Below, piece after piece: positions 42,362-54,400 of a stretch of DNA of 64,000 nt (position 1 is its first letter; every line of letters starts with the position of its first letter). Position numbers and translations under genes: made by a program. The notes below the pieces were generated by a model. It was not told the DNA's origin. It saw nothing but the letters and a program-made list of their open reading frames with translations, and did no database searches. Source of the stretch: Lactifluus volemus (taxonomy: Eukaryota; Basidiomycota; Agaricomycetes; Russulales; Russulaceae); assembly GCA_022376515.1 (NCBI GenBank), contig WTXI01000038.1, forward strand, positions 124,001 through 188,000. Reading direction: 5' to 3'.

Positions 42362-42724
42362 GGCGAACCTGACTCGGAGTCCTCATGCCAGTGTTCTCAA
42401 TTACTTTCAGTTGGCTTGCGCACACCCAGCACAGGGCGAATGCACGATCTAGAACTTTCGTCATCAGGGGGATTATTGATTTTACGCCGGCTAGGCCTGT
42501 CAGCTTCTATGCGCAACATGTGGTATCCTGCATGACGCTACACTGCCAGTGGGCGCTCTTTTCATGGCCACGGGAAATGCATGTGTGACGGCCTGTCCAG
42601 CACGTTAAATATGGCCCCAACCGTGCACACATATCCCCTCTCCGACTCAAGCTTGAATCTCATTCCCCTTCTATCCCAAAGTCGTCCTCTGGCTGTTTGT
42701 GTTTTACTTTTTCGGAATTGAGAT
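42362..42724. other. CHAT copy 2 upstream region
   Basis: Closely similar to 59104-59465 (GGAGTCCTCATGCCAGTGTTC, CAGCACGTTAAATATGGCCCCAACC). The shared upstream sequence probably contains the promoter; no motif was singled out. Confidence 0.6.
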
Positions 42725-45700
42725 ATGAACACCAAGAAATGTGAGTCAAACTTTCGATTAATTCTGTGTGACCTATAAACGTATATTATTCTGCAGACTC
42801 TCTTCCTGATATCGAGGGCTTCATTTGTGCCCTTGAAAGTATCATTCCGTCACTACCTCGATTTGGTCGTCGGCGTGCCTATTATCTTATCTACCTTGGA
42901 AATTGGAGAATCTATCACTACAACCTGTCTGGTTCGAAGGAGCAGCTGGATAAATCGATTCTCCACTTGGTAGAAGCACAACTCCTATTGGTCAAACCTA
43001 CGGCAGATTCCATTCAGCTTTTTCCCAGGCTCGTGAAGGTCCTTTTTGTCGATTAGTCAAATTCAAGCAGCCAAATGATGTTGAATCTTGCGTCAAGTAC
43101 CTTCATTATTTACGCAACCAACGGTGTCAACTTGAAGTCGACGTCGGCATTTCACGCGAAGACGTCACATTAAGTCTGGTGAAGGCATTGGAAATTCGGG
43201 TGGAGTTGAATACAGGCGACATCAACTCGGATATCAGGGAGATGACGATTCTCTGTCGTGAATTGCTCAACTCGGATATCTCGGGGAGCGTCCTTAACAG
43301 CCACCTTCTATCCCTGCGCAATGCCCTTCTCAAGACACCCGATATATTGCCAGTTCTAGATCCACTGATCGAATGCTTCCGGGAAGCGAAGATTCGCTTG
43401 CCATTTTCCTACGACCTTTCCCATCCACTTGCATGTTCTCTCGCCCATCGCTTCCGCATAAATCATTCGATTATTGAATATGAGGAGGCAATAACCATCC
43501 TGAAGGAAATCCTAACTTTCCCTTCCGACCTCCCTCAAGACCTTCGAAGTCTATATCAGGACTCTGCCTTGCTATTAATCGCAGGGATTTCCTGTTGCCG
43601 CTTTGACTTATTTCACATGCCAGAGTATTTGGAGGAGGCGATTTTCCATTTGAAGGTTTATCTTAGCTCGGCTTCTCGTGATCATCCGCTTCGCCCCGAT
43701 GTATCCCAATGTCTCGTTCTTCTCACGGAGCAGCGCGCGATTGAATTCGGTGTCGAAGAAGGGGGTTACAGGGATCTAGACGTTTACAAACTTCCATGCT
43801 TGTCATCCCTCGCTGCCTCTATTACCGACCCAAATTCTTCGATATCCGACGAGCAATGGAACCAACACATTCGAGCACTTGACATCATGAGATACACTGA
43901 CGACATAGCGGAGATGGAAGAGTGGATCAAGTACTGTCGCCTGGTGCTCGCTTCAATTCGTTGTGTTCCAAGTCTTGAACACCGAAACCACGTCAAATTG
44001 TATGTGGCGCTCGGATCCCTCCTCTTTTATGCATCTCATCGCACCGGAAAACTCGAGTGCATCGATGAGTCAATTGCCGTATTTCGTGATGGTTTGAAGA
44101 CGTATAAAACACCGGATGATCGTTTTACACTGGCTTTTCATGCTGTGCTGCCATTAATGCTCCGCATTTCGCGGTGTCCAAAAAAGAAGACGTGGACGAG
44201 GTCACCCAAGTATTCGCCAGCCTTATAAGCTGTGATACTCACACAGGGCCATCCGACCGATTCCGGCATTCATACTGGTGGGCGATTGTGGCGCATTGTT
44301 TTGGTCACCCTTCCGTGACGGATGCCTATGAGAATGTCTTCGAGGCCATGCAAGACGCTCTCTCCTATGCCCCTACGCTCGAATCACAACATTACCGTCT
44401 TGTTTCTATGCGCCAGGGCTTCCAGGATATGCCGTTACGCTATGCTTCGTACCAGATCGACAAAGGCCAACCCAGAAAAGCAATCGAGACTCTCGAGAGA
44501 GGAAGGGCCTTACTCTGGTCCGAGATGCGTGATTTCCGTACCTCCACTGACCAACTGCGTGTGGTGGATTCGACTTTGGCAGCACAATTCGAAGCGATCA
44601 ACAGGGACCTCGAACAAGTTACCATGTCCATGATGCCTTCCGGAAACATGGAAACAGAGAGAATCAAAGTGGAAGACTCCTGGAAAACGAATCCATTCAG
44701 TCATCTGGTGGCAAAGCAACGACAGTTTTTGAATGATCGCAACAAACTCATTTCACGGATTCGAGCCTTGCCAAATTTTGGCAACTTCTTGGAGCCCCCG
44801 TCGTTTGACGTTCTTCGCTCCGCTGCGCTACACGGACCAGTCATCATCATCAACCATTGCTCATGGCGTTGCGACCTCCTGGTTCTTTTCCGCCACTCTC
44901 TTTCCCTTATCACTACGACCCATGACTTTTACAGTCGTGCGATCGAGTTGAGCGATCGGCTTATGAATGCTAGAAAGCATCACCGTCTCGAATCAAAGAA
45001 GTACGAGCGCGCTCTCCGTTCCGTACTACAGAGTCTCTACGAACTTGTAGGGAAGCCAGTCATCGAGGAGCTTCGCAAGATGAAGATACCGGAACAGTCC
45101 AGAGTCTGGTGGTGTCCCACATCTGTATTTTGTTTTCTTCCTCTCCACGCGATGGGGCCAATCCCTTCAGACGACGGCATCACGCGCTATTTCTCGGACA
45201 TATACATTCCCTCATACACCCCATCACTATCTGCACTGATCGCATCACGCAGACCTCAAGCAGAAGGGCCAACGTTCCAAAAGCCTTCAATACTTCTGGT
45301 TGCACAACCAGAATCCCTGAAACACTCGATCCCCGAGATCTGGACCATACAACGTCTCACTACAACAGTTACCTCCCTCATCTCAAAGAATGCAACGCCT
45401 TCTAGTGTAGTGGAGGGTCTCAGATATCACCAGTTCTCCCATTTTGTATGTCATGGAAAATTGGAACAAGGGAATCCATTCAATGCGTCGTTCAAGCTTT
45501 CTGGGGGAAGGCAGCTAACCCTACTCGAGATTGTGCGCTCTCAACTCCCGACAGCTGAATTTGCGTTTCTTTCGGCCTGTCACACAGCTGAGCTGACAGA
45601 GAAAAGCATCGCTGACGAGGCACTGCACCTTACCGCGGCAATGCAATATTGCGGGTTCCGAAGTGTTGTCGGGACCATGTGGGCGATGGTGGATCAAGAC

Positions 45701-45868
45701 GGACAATATCTAGCCGAAGATTTCTACAAGTCAATACTGTCGAGCGATGAACCGGGTGTACCTTATTACGAGAGATCGGCGAGGGCGCTTCGGGATGCTA
45801 TGAAGAACCTTCGGTCCAAAAAAGTGCCTTTGGAGCGATGGGTGAATTATGTGCACTATGGGGCATGA
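42725..45868 (+). pseudogene. TPR-CHAT protein gene, copy 2 (two 1-nt frameshifts)
   Basis: Same structure as the intact gene at 59466: a 16-nt first exon (ATG 42725), a short GTGAGT...CTGCAG intron, and one long exon from 42797 to TGA 45868. Two single-base losses break it. A T run at 43043-43047 is one shorter than in the intact gene and causes a stop at 43054. A second loss in the A-rich stretch near 44180 shifts the frame between the repeat region and CHAT. Elsewhere the frame is well kept, including the catalytic motifs FVCHGKLEQG (His codon 45452) and LSACHTAEL (Cys codon 45578). Both breaks lie at homopolymers, so assembly error is possible; otherwise this is a recent pseudogene. Copia-1 lies 364 bp upstream. 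Confidence 0.85.
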
Positions 45869-46500
45869 TTAGTGGTATTGCTACAATGTCTGTGAGTCGT
45901 TGGGTTTTGACTGACGTATGAATATTGAACCAAGTTATTAGGGTTAGCGGAACCACTGGGACTGCCCTTGGGAATTCCTCATTTCATTTGCCTTGTTTTC
46001 AAAGTTGCCATTTCCTCATCCACGCTCTCTTCACCATCCTCCGGATTCCAGTAATGATCGTGGACCACCTTTCCTGAGATGCCACCTCGGCTATGACCTC
46101 GGGATTGACTCTACCACGATGTTGTGCCGTCTCATGCCACCGCTATTACATACCTGAACTGTGCTCCGTGTCTTTTATTTACCTTTCTGATTTAGCTTGC
46201 CTTATATCGCCTTCTGTCTCTAGATGTGGTGATCTCATGCCATTTATGTCGTCGTTCCCGCTGAATCGTTTCGGATTGCGTGCTGTGCCCCACACTGCAC
46301 GGAAATCTTATTTTTTTTAGCTTCTTGGTTCTGTGTCTTGGTCTTTATTATTCCTTTCACACCGTACTATTATACCAAAACAGTCCTGTGTGGACTCTCT
46401 GAGTCTGCACTGCAGACTCCCTTGTAAGTTATTATCACCTTAAGTTACAAGTGCTTGAGTGGTCCGCTAATTCAGACAAATACGGGAAGATTAGTAAGCA
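45869..46500. other. CHAT copy 2 downstream spacer
   Basis: Aligns along its length with 62595-63224. No independent gene; probably 3' UTR and terminator of the CHAT gene. Confidence 0.6.
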
Positions 46501-48215
46501 GGCCCCTCTGTGTCAACTTTTGCCCGCTCACACAGGCACGTGGGAAGGCCGTGAGAAAAGGGCACTGAGTTAGGCATCTCGTCCCTGGACAAGTGAGAGG
46601 GGAAGAAAGAACAAGTTAACTTATCATTGCCGTCGCCATCAACGGCATACACACACATGCATCACAGCCGTCCGCAGGAACCGCGGTATCGACGACCTCC
46701 ACTACATCCCTCGTCGACCTCTTCCAACGAACTCCCGACACCGAGCACGTCCGGAACTTCCACTCCCTGCTTCCCTCAACAACAACCAGGAGCAGCCGCT
46801 ACAGCCACTACGCTCACCGCTCTCGTACCCGGGCCCGCACCTGCTGCATCTCCACCGCTACACCCGCTTTGCGCGGGTGGGACACCCAGAGCATGCATGC
46901 CGACCCAATGATGGGCCACTTCCTGCCTCCTTTTGGAACTAGCCCGGTCCTGGAAGCAGTCCTGGCGCGACGGTCGAGTATTTGAGGAGTTTGGTACAGA
47001 AGCGCATCACCACGCTGACTATATGCGGGCCGTACATGATGGGTGCGTGTCCGTTTCTCCTTCCTTTTCTTGTGCTGAATTCTGTTGTCTCACATGGGGC
47101 GCTGCGGCAGGGGAAGTCATTTGTTTCATACGATCATAGTGTTGCGCATGGAACGAACTCAATCGGGTGTTCAATAATACAGCGATGAAGAAGAGGTATG
47201 TTCGTCCCAGCTCCTTTTTTTTTTGGTCTGAAGGGTTGTACTTGTGTGAACTGATGGCTGGCCCTGCGTGCCCCTCGCATAGAACCCATCGTTTTTCTGT
47301 CCTAGCCATGTCACTATTATCGCTCTTCGATGTCTCACAACCAACAGACTGTTTGCGCGCGGCGCTTAACATGCCCACAGAGTACGAGCAGGCCAAGGAA
47401 GAAAACGACCGGCCAAAGATGGTATCTCGCGTCTTTTCTCTTCGCCATCTGACAAATCGTTGAATCACCGCTTGTGCATTGTGCATCGTCAGCGCCTCTG
47501 GAAACGTCAACAAAAACGGCATACAGGCGTAGGAGATTATGGGTGTGTCTGACACCTCGGATGCCTATCTCACAATTCAGCACATGGTACGTACCTGTCC
47601 GCTTCTCGCCCGAGCCACCACGGGGCTGACTGAACCACAAAATCAATTTGCAGCCCTTCCCGTTAGACTATACCCAGACTCTGCTCTCGCTTCTGGACAT
47701 CCTCTCCGCATTCTACGCCAAGCTCGCCAAGCTCCTCGGGCCCTCGCCCTTTCCGCACGCGTCACAACCCATGCTCGGTCTCTTGCATCCCCACCCAGGC
47801 GTTTCTTACCTCTTCCATAATCAGACGTCGGCAGACGAGTCGCTCTGGAGCGTCGCCCTCGGTTCGACACCACTCGGCGGCACCGCGGGCCCAGGTGGTC
47901 ACCCAGGTCCGTTGAACAGTCCCCCGCCGAGCTGGACTCCAGCGCTCGGCGAGCATGTGCTCAAAGTGGATGGAAAGTTCAAGGTGCCTTCCCTTTTATG
48001 CCGATATGGCAATTGGCTGAACTTTGGAACTACTTTTGCGCACGCAGAAAATAATTTCTGTGCTCCTCAAGGATCTTGACGTGTTTGCACGGAACAGCAT
48101 CAACGACGAGCTCGCGTCGCTCGACCTGCTCTTGCGTAATGTCGGCGGGTGGAGCGTCCCTGTGGGCAATGGCGACGAAGGACGGGCGACGTATGAATTT
48201 GATCCGGAGCACTAG
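46501..48215 (+). pseudogene. Family O gene, copy D
   Basis: Closely similar to copy A, including the same first-exon deletion near 46846. It has ELDRVFNNTAMKKR-type sequence, MSLLSLFDVSQPTDCLRAALNM (about 47308), YLTIQHM (about 47566), the full long exon PFPLDYTQTLLSLLDILSAFY to LKVDGKFK (about 47654-47983), and KIISVLLKDLDVFARNSI to TAG at 48213-48215. The last two exons are the best preserved in the window. The first exon is out of frame, so the copy is probably dead. It shares ancestry most recently with copy A. Confidence 0.62.
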
Positions 48216-48702
48216 TAATGCCCTGTCTTTTTTGGTGCGCAGTATTGGTTTTTTTTTTTCCCGTGTAGATGGTGTATTCTTGAGTGTTCGTTGACTCTTG
48301 TTATCCCTTCCGGTTCATTGTCCTGTACAGTACTATACTAAAAAATCACGTATACCTCGACTTCACGATACAGTAACTTACTGGAAGGAGAAGGTGGTGC
48401 TTACGTCACCTTGCGCTATGCCCGCGGCACCATTTCACACGGGCATTAATAACTTGATGCAGGACACGAGGACAACGTTACAACAGTAAAAAGACAATTA
48501 CATAAATCCAACAAACATTCAGACGTAGTAGCTGCCAGAGATACGGTGGCCCTCTTAATGATACGAAGAACTAAACAACATCCACTAACTTCACGATTGT
48601 AAAGATAGGTGAATACTGGGTGAGATTCGATGGGGGGAGGAAGGGAAGAGAGGGGAAAGGAGGGAGGGGAGGGATTATCAGCGCCTCTGGGGATCTCGGG
48701 AC
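48216..48702. other. Spacer between family O copy D and C2H2 copy D
   Basis: Equivalent to 12319-12776 and 22832-23191. No gene was seen. Confidence 0.5.
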
Positions 48703-49281
48703 TCAGTCGTCAGAGACCGATGGCATGTGGTATTTCTTTTGATGAGCTGTTAACAAACCAGGACGTCCACTTGGCCATGTCCATGAGCAATTCGGACAGG
48801 TTCCTCGCGGCGAGTGTTGGTCTTTAAAGTGACGGTTCCGAACTTGCTTCTGAGTAAAGCTGGCTTTACATCCAGGCTCGTTGCACTTGTGCCGTCCTGG
48901 CCCTTGGAAATTCTGGCCCTCCACAGCAGCTACATTCAATGCAATGGGAGAAACGACTGCTGTGCCTTGGCCGGATGATGTCGACGTCCCACTTGAAATA
49001 GACAACACGGGACCACCCACTGGCACTGGCAACGTCGGTCCTGGGATGGGTGTCCCAAAAGAGGCGGCATCGGAAGTCGAATATGACGGCGTGATGGTCT
49101 GAGTACTCGGGGTGCTAAATGTTGCTGGTGAGGGGGAAATAATCCCCCCAACGCATTTGACAAGGTCGAATACGAACTCGTAAAGTCAAACGTAAAGTCA
49201 AACTAGAAATGCATTCATTGTTAACATCCTCCATCAATGAAGGAATTATGTAACAAGAGGGCTTACTCGGAGAGGAGGCAT
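48703..49281 (-). pseudogene. Small C2H2 zinc-finger protein, copy D (frameshifted)
   Basis: The fingers are intact (CNEPGCKASF...HFKDQH and CPNC...HQKKYH, ending MPSVSDD). However, the first exon is cut to 16 nt (ATG 49281-49279, GTAAGC at 49266), a 12-bp tandem duplication sits at the start of exon 2 (GTAAAGTCAAAC, 49179-49202), and one C is missing in the CCCCC run near 49111 relative to copy B. A protein from the ORF starting near 49032 would still contain both fingers. Confidence 0.7.
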
Positions 49282-49779
49282 GACTGGGTCAAAGAATTCC
49301 TTGTCTCGCTAGAGGGGGCCTGTCTTGGGGGGTTTTTATAGTGACAGACTCTGCGATTTGACATTGGTGGCCATCATGATGCGTTCGCCATATGGAAAAC
49401 AAACACATTTGTTATTCGGGTCATCGAACCGGAAACGGAAGAGACTGGCGATGCGGAAAATCAATGTCGCCGCACATTGGCAGCAGGTGTTAATGCACCA
49501 AGAATAATTAGATCTTGTGCCGCATGCAACTCACCTACATGGCCGGGGACATTAAGCCAAACTCCTTTCATGAAGCTGAAATGGCCACGAACTGGATGAG
49601 AGCGTTACACGGGTAAGTTCATGGCACGGAGTCCAAGGCAACGTGCCAGTTTACTTATAGGGAGTATCCTAATCAATCATTTGTAATTCCGGTATTTGCA
49701 TGAGGAAACGGACTTGCCTAAATGAGCTACCGGGGCTATCCGAGCCTAGGCCTCGTTGGCAAGCTGATAGGGGAAAGAG
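49282..49779. other. Spacer, segment duplication flank
   Basis: Similar to parts of 23880-24440. No gene recognised. Confidence 0.4.
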
Positions 49780-50320
49780 GAATCGACATCATCATCATCA
49801 TCATCGTGATGGCAGTAGCCTGAGAGACATCCCGACATAGTATGTAGCTCGGAGCTGCGACCGAAAGCTTGCAGTGATCGCTGCAGACCGTTCGTATTGA
49901 TCCTATGCGAGAGTCCACCAGTTAGCCTGACAAGTACTTGCTATGACTGGTGGGAAACCGAAAGCGTTGGTTGTCAAAAGTCCTCTCCCTATAGGGTACA
50001 AATGAGGAACGGGCGGGAGGCGGGGAGAAAGGTGACGGACTACCGAATATACTAAGGCTGTAGTAATTGTAATCTCACGGTGAACAAAACGTATCATCAT
50101 GATCCACTCAACGTCAACGAAGGGTCCACGACATGTCCCCTTCGATCCCGACAAGTTTAAACCGTTGTCAGAGTTACTGCCGCGCCCTGGAATGGAGATT
50201 GTGAACGTCTCGCCCTCTTTCAGCGAATAGTCTCTTTTTGGCCCGGGTGGGATATGCGGCGACAGGGAGTCCTGCTCCATCGATTGTAATGAAGGATTCA
50301 TGCGAGACTTCCATCGCCTA
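49780..50320 (-). pseudogene. Remnant of unknown reverse-strand gene, copy D
   Basis: After an acceptor-like CATTTCTAG (about 50319) the minus strand reads WKSRMNPSLQ, PKRDYSLKEGETFTISIPGR, then further open sequence through HREITI and VVRHLSPRLPPVP. The PKxDYxLKEGxTFxIxI stretch resembles the PKxDLGFKEGQTIxLxI segment of NECAP endocytic accessory proteins, but no other NECAP feature is visible, so this is only a suggestion. A decayed copy lies at 25.6-26.2 kb. It probably lacks a complete frame. Confidence 0.4.
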
Positions 50321-50595
50321 GAAATGCATTGTCAACGACAGTTCCAGTATATTAAGCACAATTGCTGGCCGCCGTGCCTACTTTGTGTAGTCTCCGAGTC
50401 TCACGGAACGGGATTCTTGACCGTGCCATGGCACAATTTTTTTTTTGTTATCTTTTCCCAACCGATTGAGTTTGTAACTTTACGCAATCGTATTAAGAGG
50501 AAACGCGCCATAGTGGCACGGGAAGTTTCAGCCTCTCCACGTAGTTCCGCGTTCACTTACATGGTCGTAGGATACAAGTGTCATCAACGTAATTA
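50321..50595. other. Spacer with inverted copy of a duplicated block
   Basis: 50396-50440 (GAGTCTCACGGAACGGGATTC, CCGTGCCATGGCAC) is an inverted, diverged match to 28188-28230 and 57795-57835. Confidence 0.5.
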
Positions 50596-50611
50596 GAGTC
50601 CGTTCGGCCAC

Positions 50612-51019
50612 ACGAGCGAGCATGATATGGGCTCGCCCTAGAAGGAGAGTACCGACATGGAGTAGGTGAGAAACCAGTAAAAGTCATCCCTGGGAAACTC
50701 ACTTGTGTCGGGTACGGGGTAGGATAAGCCGAACGAATGCAGGGGCGCCAGGGTTGAACTCGGGCATGACGCCACTCGCTCTACGATGCTGATACAATTG
50801 AACGGTGATACCGCCCCCCTCGATCTCTACGTAGTGCAAAGCCTCTTCCGCAAGACAGACTGGCAACGCAGCCCCAAGCAGCGCTGGAGTATGAACGTAC
50901 AGCAACGTATGGGGCGTGGCCACCACTGTGGCGTTGATGGCCCATTGATGGCCTTGCGATACAAACGCGGCGTTGAGCTGTCGTGGTGGAGGTGGTGGTG
51001 ACGAAGATGATGATAGCAT
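50612..51019 (-). pseudogene. Gene fragment carried by the TIR element
   Basis: Exon 51019-50703 on the minus strand starts MLSSSSSPPPPPRQLNAAF and reads VVATPHTLLYVHTPALLGAA and YVEIEGGGITVQLYQH. A GTGAGT...TTCTAG intron (50702-50638, 65 bp) follows, then a second exon open into the terminal repeat. An intron in the right phase implies capture of genomic, not cDNA, sequence. The family was not recognised. The first residues may have been supplied by the element. Confidence 0.5.
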
Positions 51020-51144
51020 GACTTTACAAAGGAAGGTGTGACTTTACTACGTCACTGAACATACCCGTTAAAGATTCAGCATATGTTTTATGTGTCACGG
51101 GATGTTCACAAAAGGCAAATAACTGTCACAACAAAGACCGGAAA

Positions 51145-51149
51145 GAGAC
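51145..51149. repeat. Copia-2 left target duplication (GAGAC)
   Basis: Identical to 56993-56997 immediately outside the two LTRs. Confidence 0.9.
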
Positions 51150-51290
51150 TATTGCGGATACATCCGAAGTGACGTCACTTAGACCTTAGTTTAGTATAAG
51201 TAGTCGGGGTCATGATCACAAAGAAAATCTAATCTCTTTTCCCCTTGATCTCACACCGTTACCATCTCGGGTCACGTTCACCAACTTATA
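51150..51290 (+). repeat. Copia-2 5' LTR (141 bp)
   Basis: Starts TATTGCGG and ends AACTTATA. Contains the palindrome TGACGTCA at 51170-51177 and a TATA-like TATAAGTA from 51195. Confidence 0.93.
51170..51177. promoter_or_regulatory. CRE-type palindrome TGACGTCA in Copia-2 LTR
   Basis: A perfect 8-bp CRE/ATF site 18 bp upstream of the TATA-like box; repeated in the 3' LTR at 56872-56879. Binding by a CREB/ATF-type bZIP factor is inferred from the motif only. Confidence 0.6.
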
Positions 51291-51308
51291 GGTTATGGGC
51301 CCTGACGC
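51291..51308 (+). promoter_or_regulatory. Copia-2 primer-binding site (half initiator tRNA-Met)
   Basis: GGTTATGGGCCCTGACGC begins immediately after the LTR and is identical over 18 nt to the Copia-1 site. It complements the anticodon-stem half of initiator tRNA-Met, not the tRNA 3' end. Confidence 0.85.
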
Positions 51309-51375
51309 CTACCGCTAATACCTCTCTTCTCTCTTTCCATATACCCTTTGTGATTAATCGCTTTCCTCACATTAA

Positions 51376-51480
51376 ACTTATTCAACGCATACATTCACCT
51401 CACACCCATCCTTCACCACATAACACATTAACTTATTCAACGCATACATCCACCTCATACCCATCCTTCACTACATAAAA
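51376..51480 (+). repeat. 55-bp tandem duplication in Copia-2 leader
   Basis: ACTTATTCAACGCATACAT...CCTTCACCACATA (51376-51430) is repeated with a few changes from 51431, just before the gag start at 51491. Confidence 0.8.
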
Positions 51481-51490
51481 GTTTTTTTTT

Positions 51491-54400
51491 ATGTCTTCAA
51501 CACCTTCCAATCCTCTTACTCCACCATCCCCTTCCGGAACACCAGCTTCTGGAACATCGACCTCTGTACCTCATGTCATTCCTTCTGGAGCTGTTCCAGC
51601 ATCAGCGTCTACAACCTCAGTTGCTTCTTCCGGTACTACCGCCACTACTGCATCAATGTCCGCACTTGCTGCCGCCGCACATGTTATGCCGTCCTTTTCT
51701 GCCAACGATATCCCCCTCACAGAACGCTACATCTCAGACAATACCTGGCCGTCGACCCTTGTCTTGGACCTTCGTTCCTCAAATTGGGCAGAATGGAGTC
51801 ATCGACTCGAAATTCTTGCCAGCAGAACTGGACTTGACCCTTGGCTCAACGGTACGCTTTTGCCACCCGACCCTAATCTGAAATTGGCAAATAGTTGGGT
51901 TTGGTGGACCAATAATAACTCACTCCGCGGATTCATCATCCAACACATTTCCACTTATGACTACGACATCATTTCCCCCCTTACGCTCGCCCATGAAATT
52001 TACAAAGTCCTGCGTACTCGCCACGAAAAACTCGGCCTGCATGCCCACGTCATCTTCAACAAGAAGCTCTCTGAGACCCACTTCCGAAAACATATCCCAC
52101 TTACTCAAACCCTTACAGTCATCAAAGCCTTACACCAATCCATCGTCAACCTCGGCCCTTATGACGCAGACCGTATGTTGTGTACTTATATTCTCTACTC
52201 CTTAGGCCTGGAATTCCGCGAACTCCAATCCACGATACGCGCGATGACTATGGATCCCAACTGCACGTCGGCCACGATTATCCAACGTCTCGAATCCGAG
52301 GAAGACCTGAATCAGCGCCGCGGTGATCAAGGGTTGGAAGCGTATCCTGACACTCCGTCTAACGCGCTCGTCGCTCGCTCCGGTTCCGCCTCTCAATCTC
52401 AGACTCAAAACACGCGCGATCGCCCACCGAGACCGACCTGCGTCAACTGTAGGAAAGTCGGCCATACGATCGAATTCTGCATTCAACCTGGGGGCAAGAT
52501 GGCTGGGCGCACTATCGACGAAGCCCGAGCTGCCCAAGCCGCATCGCGCCCTCGTACGCAACGCACGACCCAAACACAAACGCACTCCGCCAACGTCGCC
52601 ACCACCGTCGCGTCGCCGACCACCACTTCCACACCCTCTACGGTCACCGTGAACGGTGTCACCTATTCTATTGCTCCTGTTACGTCGTCTGCCGCTCCGT
52701 CCGCAACTCCCTCTACTACTTCTGCTCGGATCGAGGAAGTCCTTGATTCCGGCGAAAATTGGGAAGCGCTCGCTGCACTTGATGATGACGATGACTCCCT
52801 TTTCGTTCGGCCTGATGGGCCTTCCGTTACTTCTGCTTTCGCCGCCTCTGACGCTCCTAGCGTTACGCAACCTTTCCTACTCGATACCGGGGCTACGTGC
52901 CATATCTCTCCGGTGCGGTCAGATTTTTCATCTTTTTCCTCCATCCCTCCTCGTCCTATTAAAGGACTTGGTGGCGCTGCAGTTTATGCAATTGGCATGG
53001 GAACCGTACATATCCCTATTGCCCATGGACGTTTCCTTGTCCTACGTGATGCACTCTTCATCCCATCCAGTCGTGTTCGCCTTATTTCCGTACTGACGCT
53101 ATGTCGTCATCACAGTCTAACCTGCCATTTTAATTCTACCTCGTGCTGGCTCACAGACGCATGGGGTTCCACCATTGCACGTGGATCTGTCATTACCCCC
53201 CGTCTCCTTTATTCCCTTTCTGTTCTGTTACCATTTCATTCGTCTGTTTCCGAACCTTCCGCATTCGCTTCTATAACTGCCCCTGTCCCTGACATTGAGA
53301 CCTGGCACCGTCGCCTCGGTCATTGCAACCTTCGAACTCTTGTTGATATGGCGCGCGCTGGGGTGGTGAGCGGGATGCGCATCGACCTCTCGTCCTTACC
53401 CCCCAAGTGTAACGCTTGCATTCTTGGTAAACAGACAAAGACACCTGTTCCTAAACTTCGGGAAGGCAGTCGGTCTACAAATCGTTTAGAAAAAGTTTAT
53501 GTTGACCTTAGTGGTCCCTATTCTGTTCCTTCTCGGTCCGGTCATAAATATTGCATGAATATCGTTGATGATTATTCCTCATTTGCGTGGTGTATCCCGC
53601 TTGCCGCCAAAGGCGACGCACTTTATGCACTTAAAGTTTGGCACCGTTCGGTCGAAAAACAATCTGGCGACCGTCTGAAAGTTTTTCTGACTGATAACGG
53701 GGAGCTAATTTCTAATGCCTGCCGTGCCTGGTGCGATGCCCACGGCATTGTTCACCAACGTACTGGCCCCTACACATCTATCCAAAATGGGCGAGTTGAA
53801 CGCATGCACCGTACACTTTTACATAAAGCCCGTACCATGCGGATCGCCTGCGATGCTCCACTCGATTTATGGCATGAATTCTGCCTCACCGCCGCCTACC
53901 TAACAAATCGAACTGCATCTGTTGCACTCGGAGGACGTACTCCCCACGAACTCTGGTTCAAACAGAGACCCTCCATTGCTCACCTTCGAGAAATTGGCTG
54001 CTCCGCCTACTCTCTCCTCCATAAGCACCCTAAAGTCTACGCACGCTCAATCTCAACAATTTTGATTGGTTACGCCCTCAACTCAAGGGCTTACCGCCTT
54101 TGGGATCGGGAGCAAGACCGCGTTTTCGATTCCTTCCATGTCGTTTTTGTGGAGCACCTTGACTCTAAACCTCGCATCTTCCGTCCGGGCGAAATCGTCC
54201 CCGCTCTGCCACACGACCCCCAACTCCCCTCTCCTGAAACGCCTTTATATCCTCCTCTCTCTCATCCTTCTGAATATCTCCCGGCGGCTCCCCCGCTAAT
54301 TCCACCACCATCGTCTGTTCACTTACCTCCTCAACCTCCTGTTCAACCGTTTTTTCCCCCTAACGCCCATACTGTCCCTCCTTTTTACCCTCCCCCTCAA

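Noticed and set aside
50741..50790. tRNA T-arm-like GGTTGAACTCGGG
   Set aside because: No matching acceptor, D or anticodon stems could be placed around it; it lies in the captured gene fragment.
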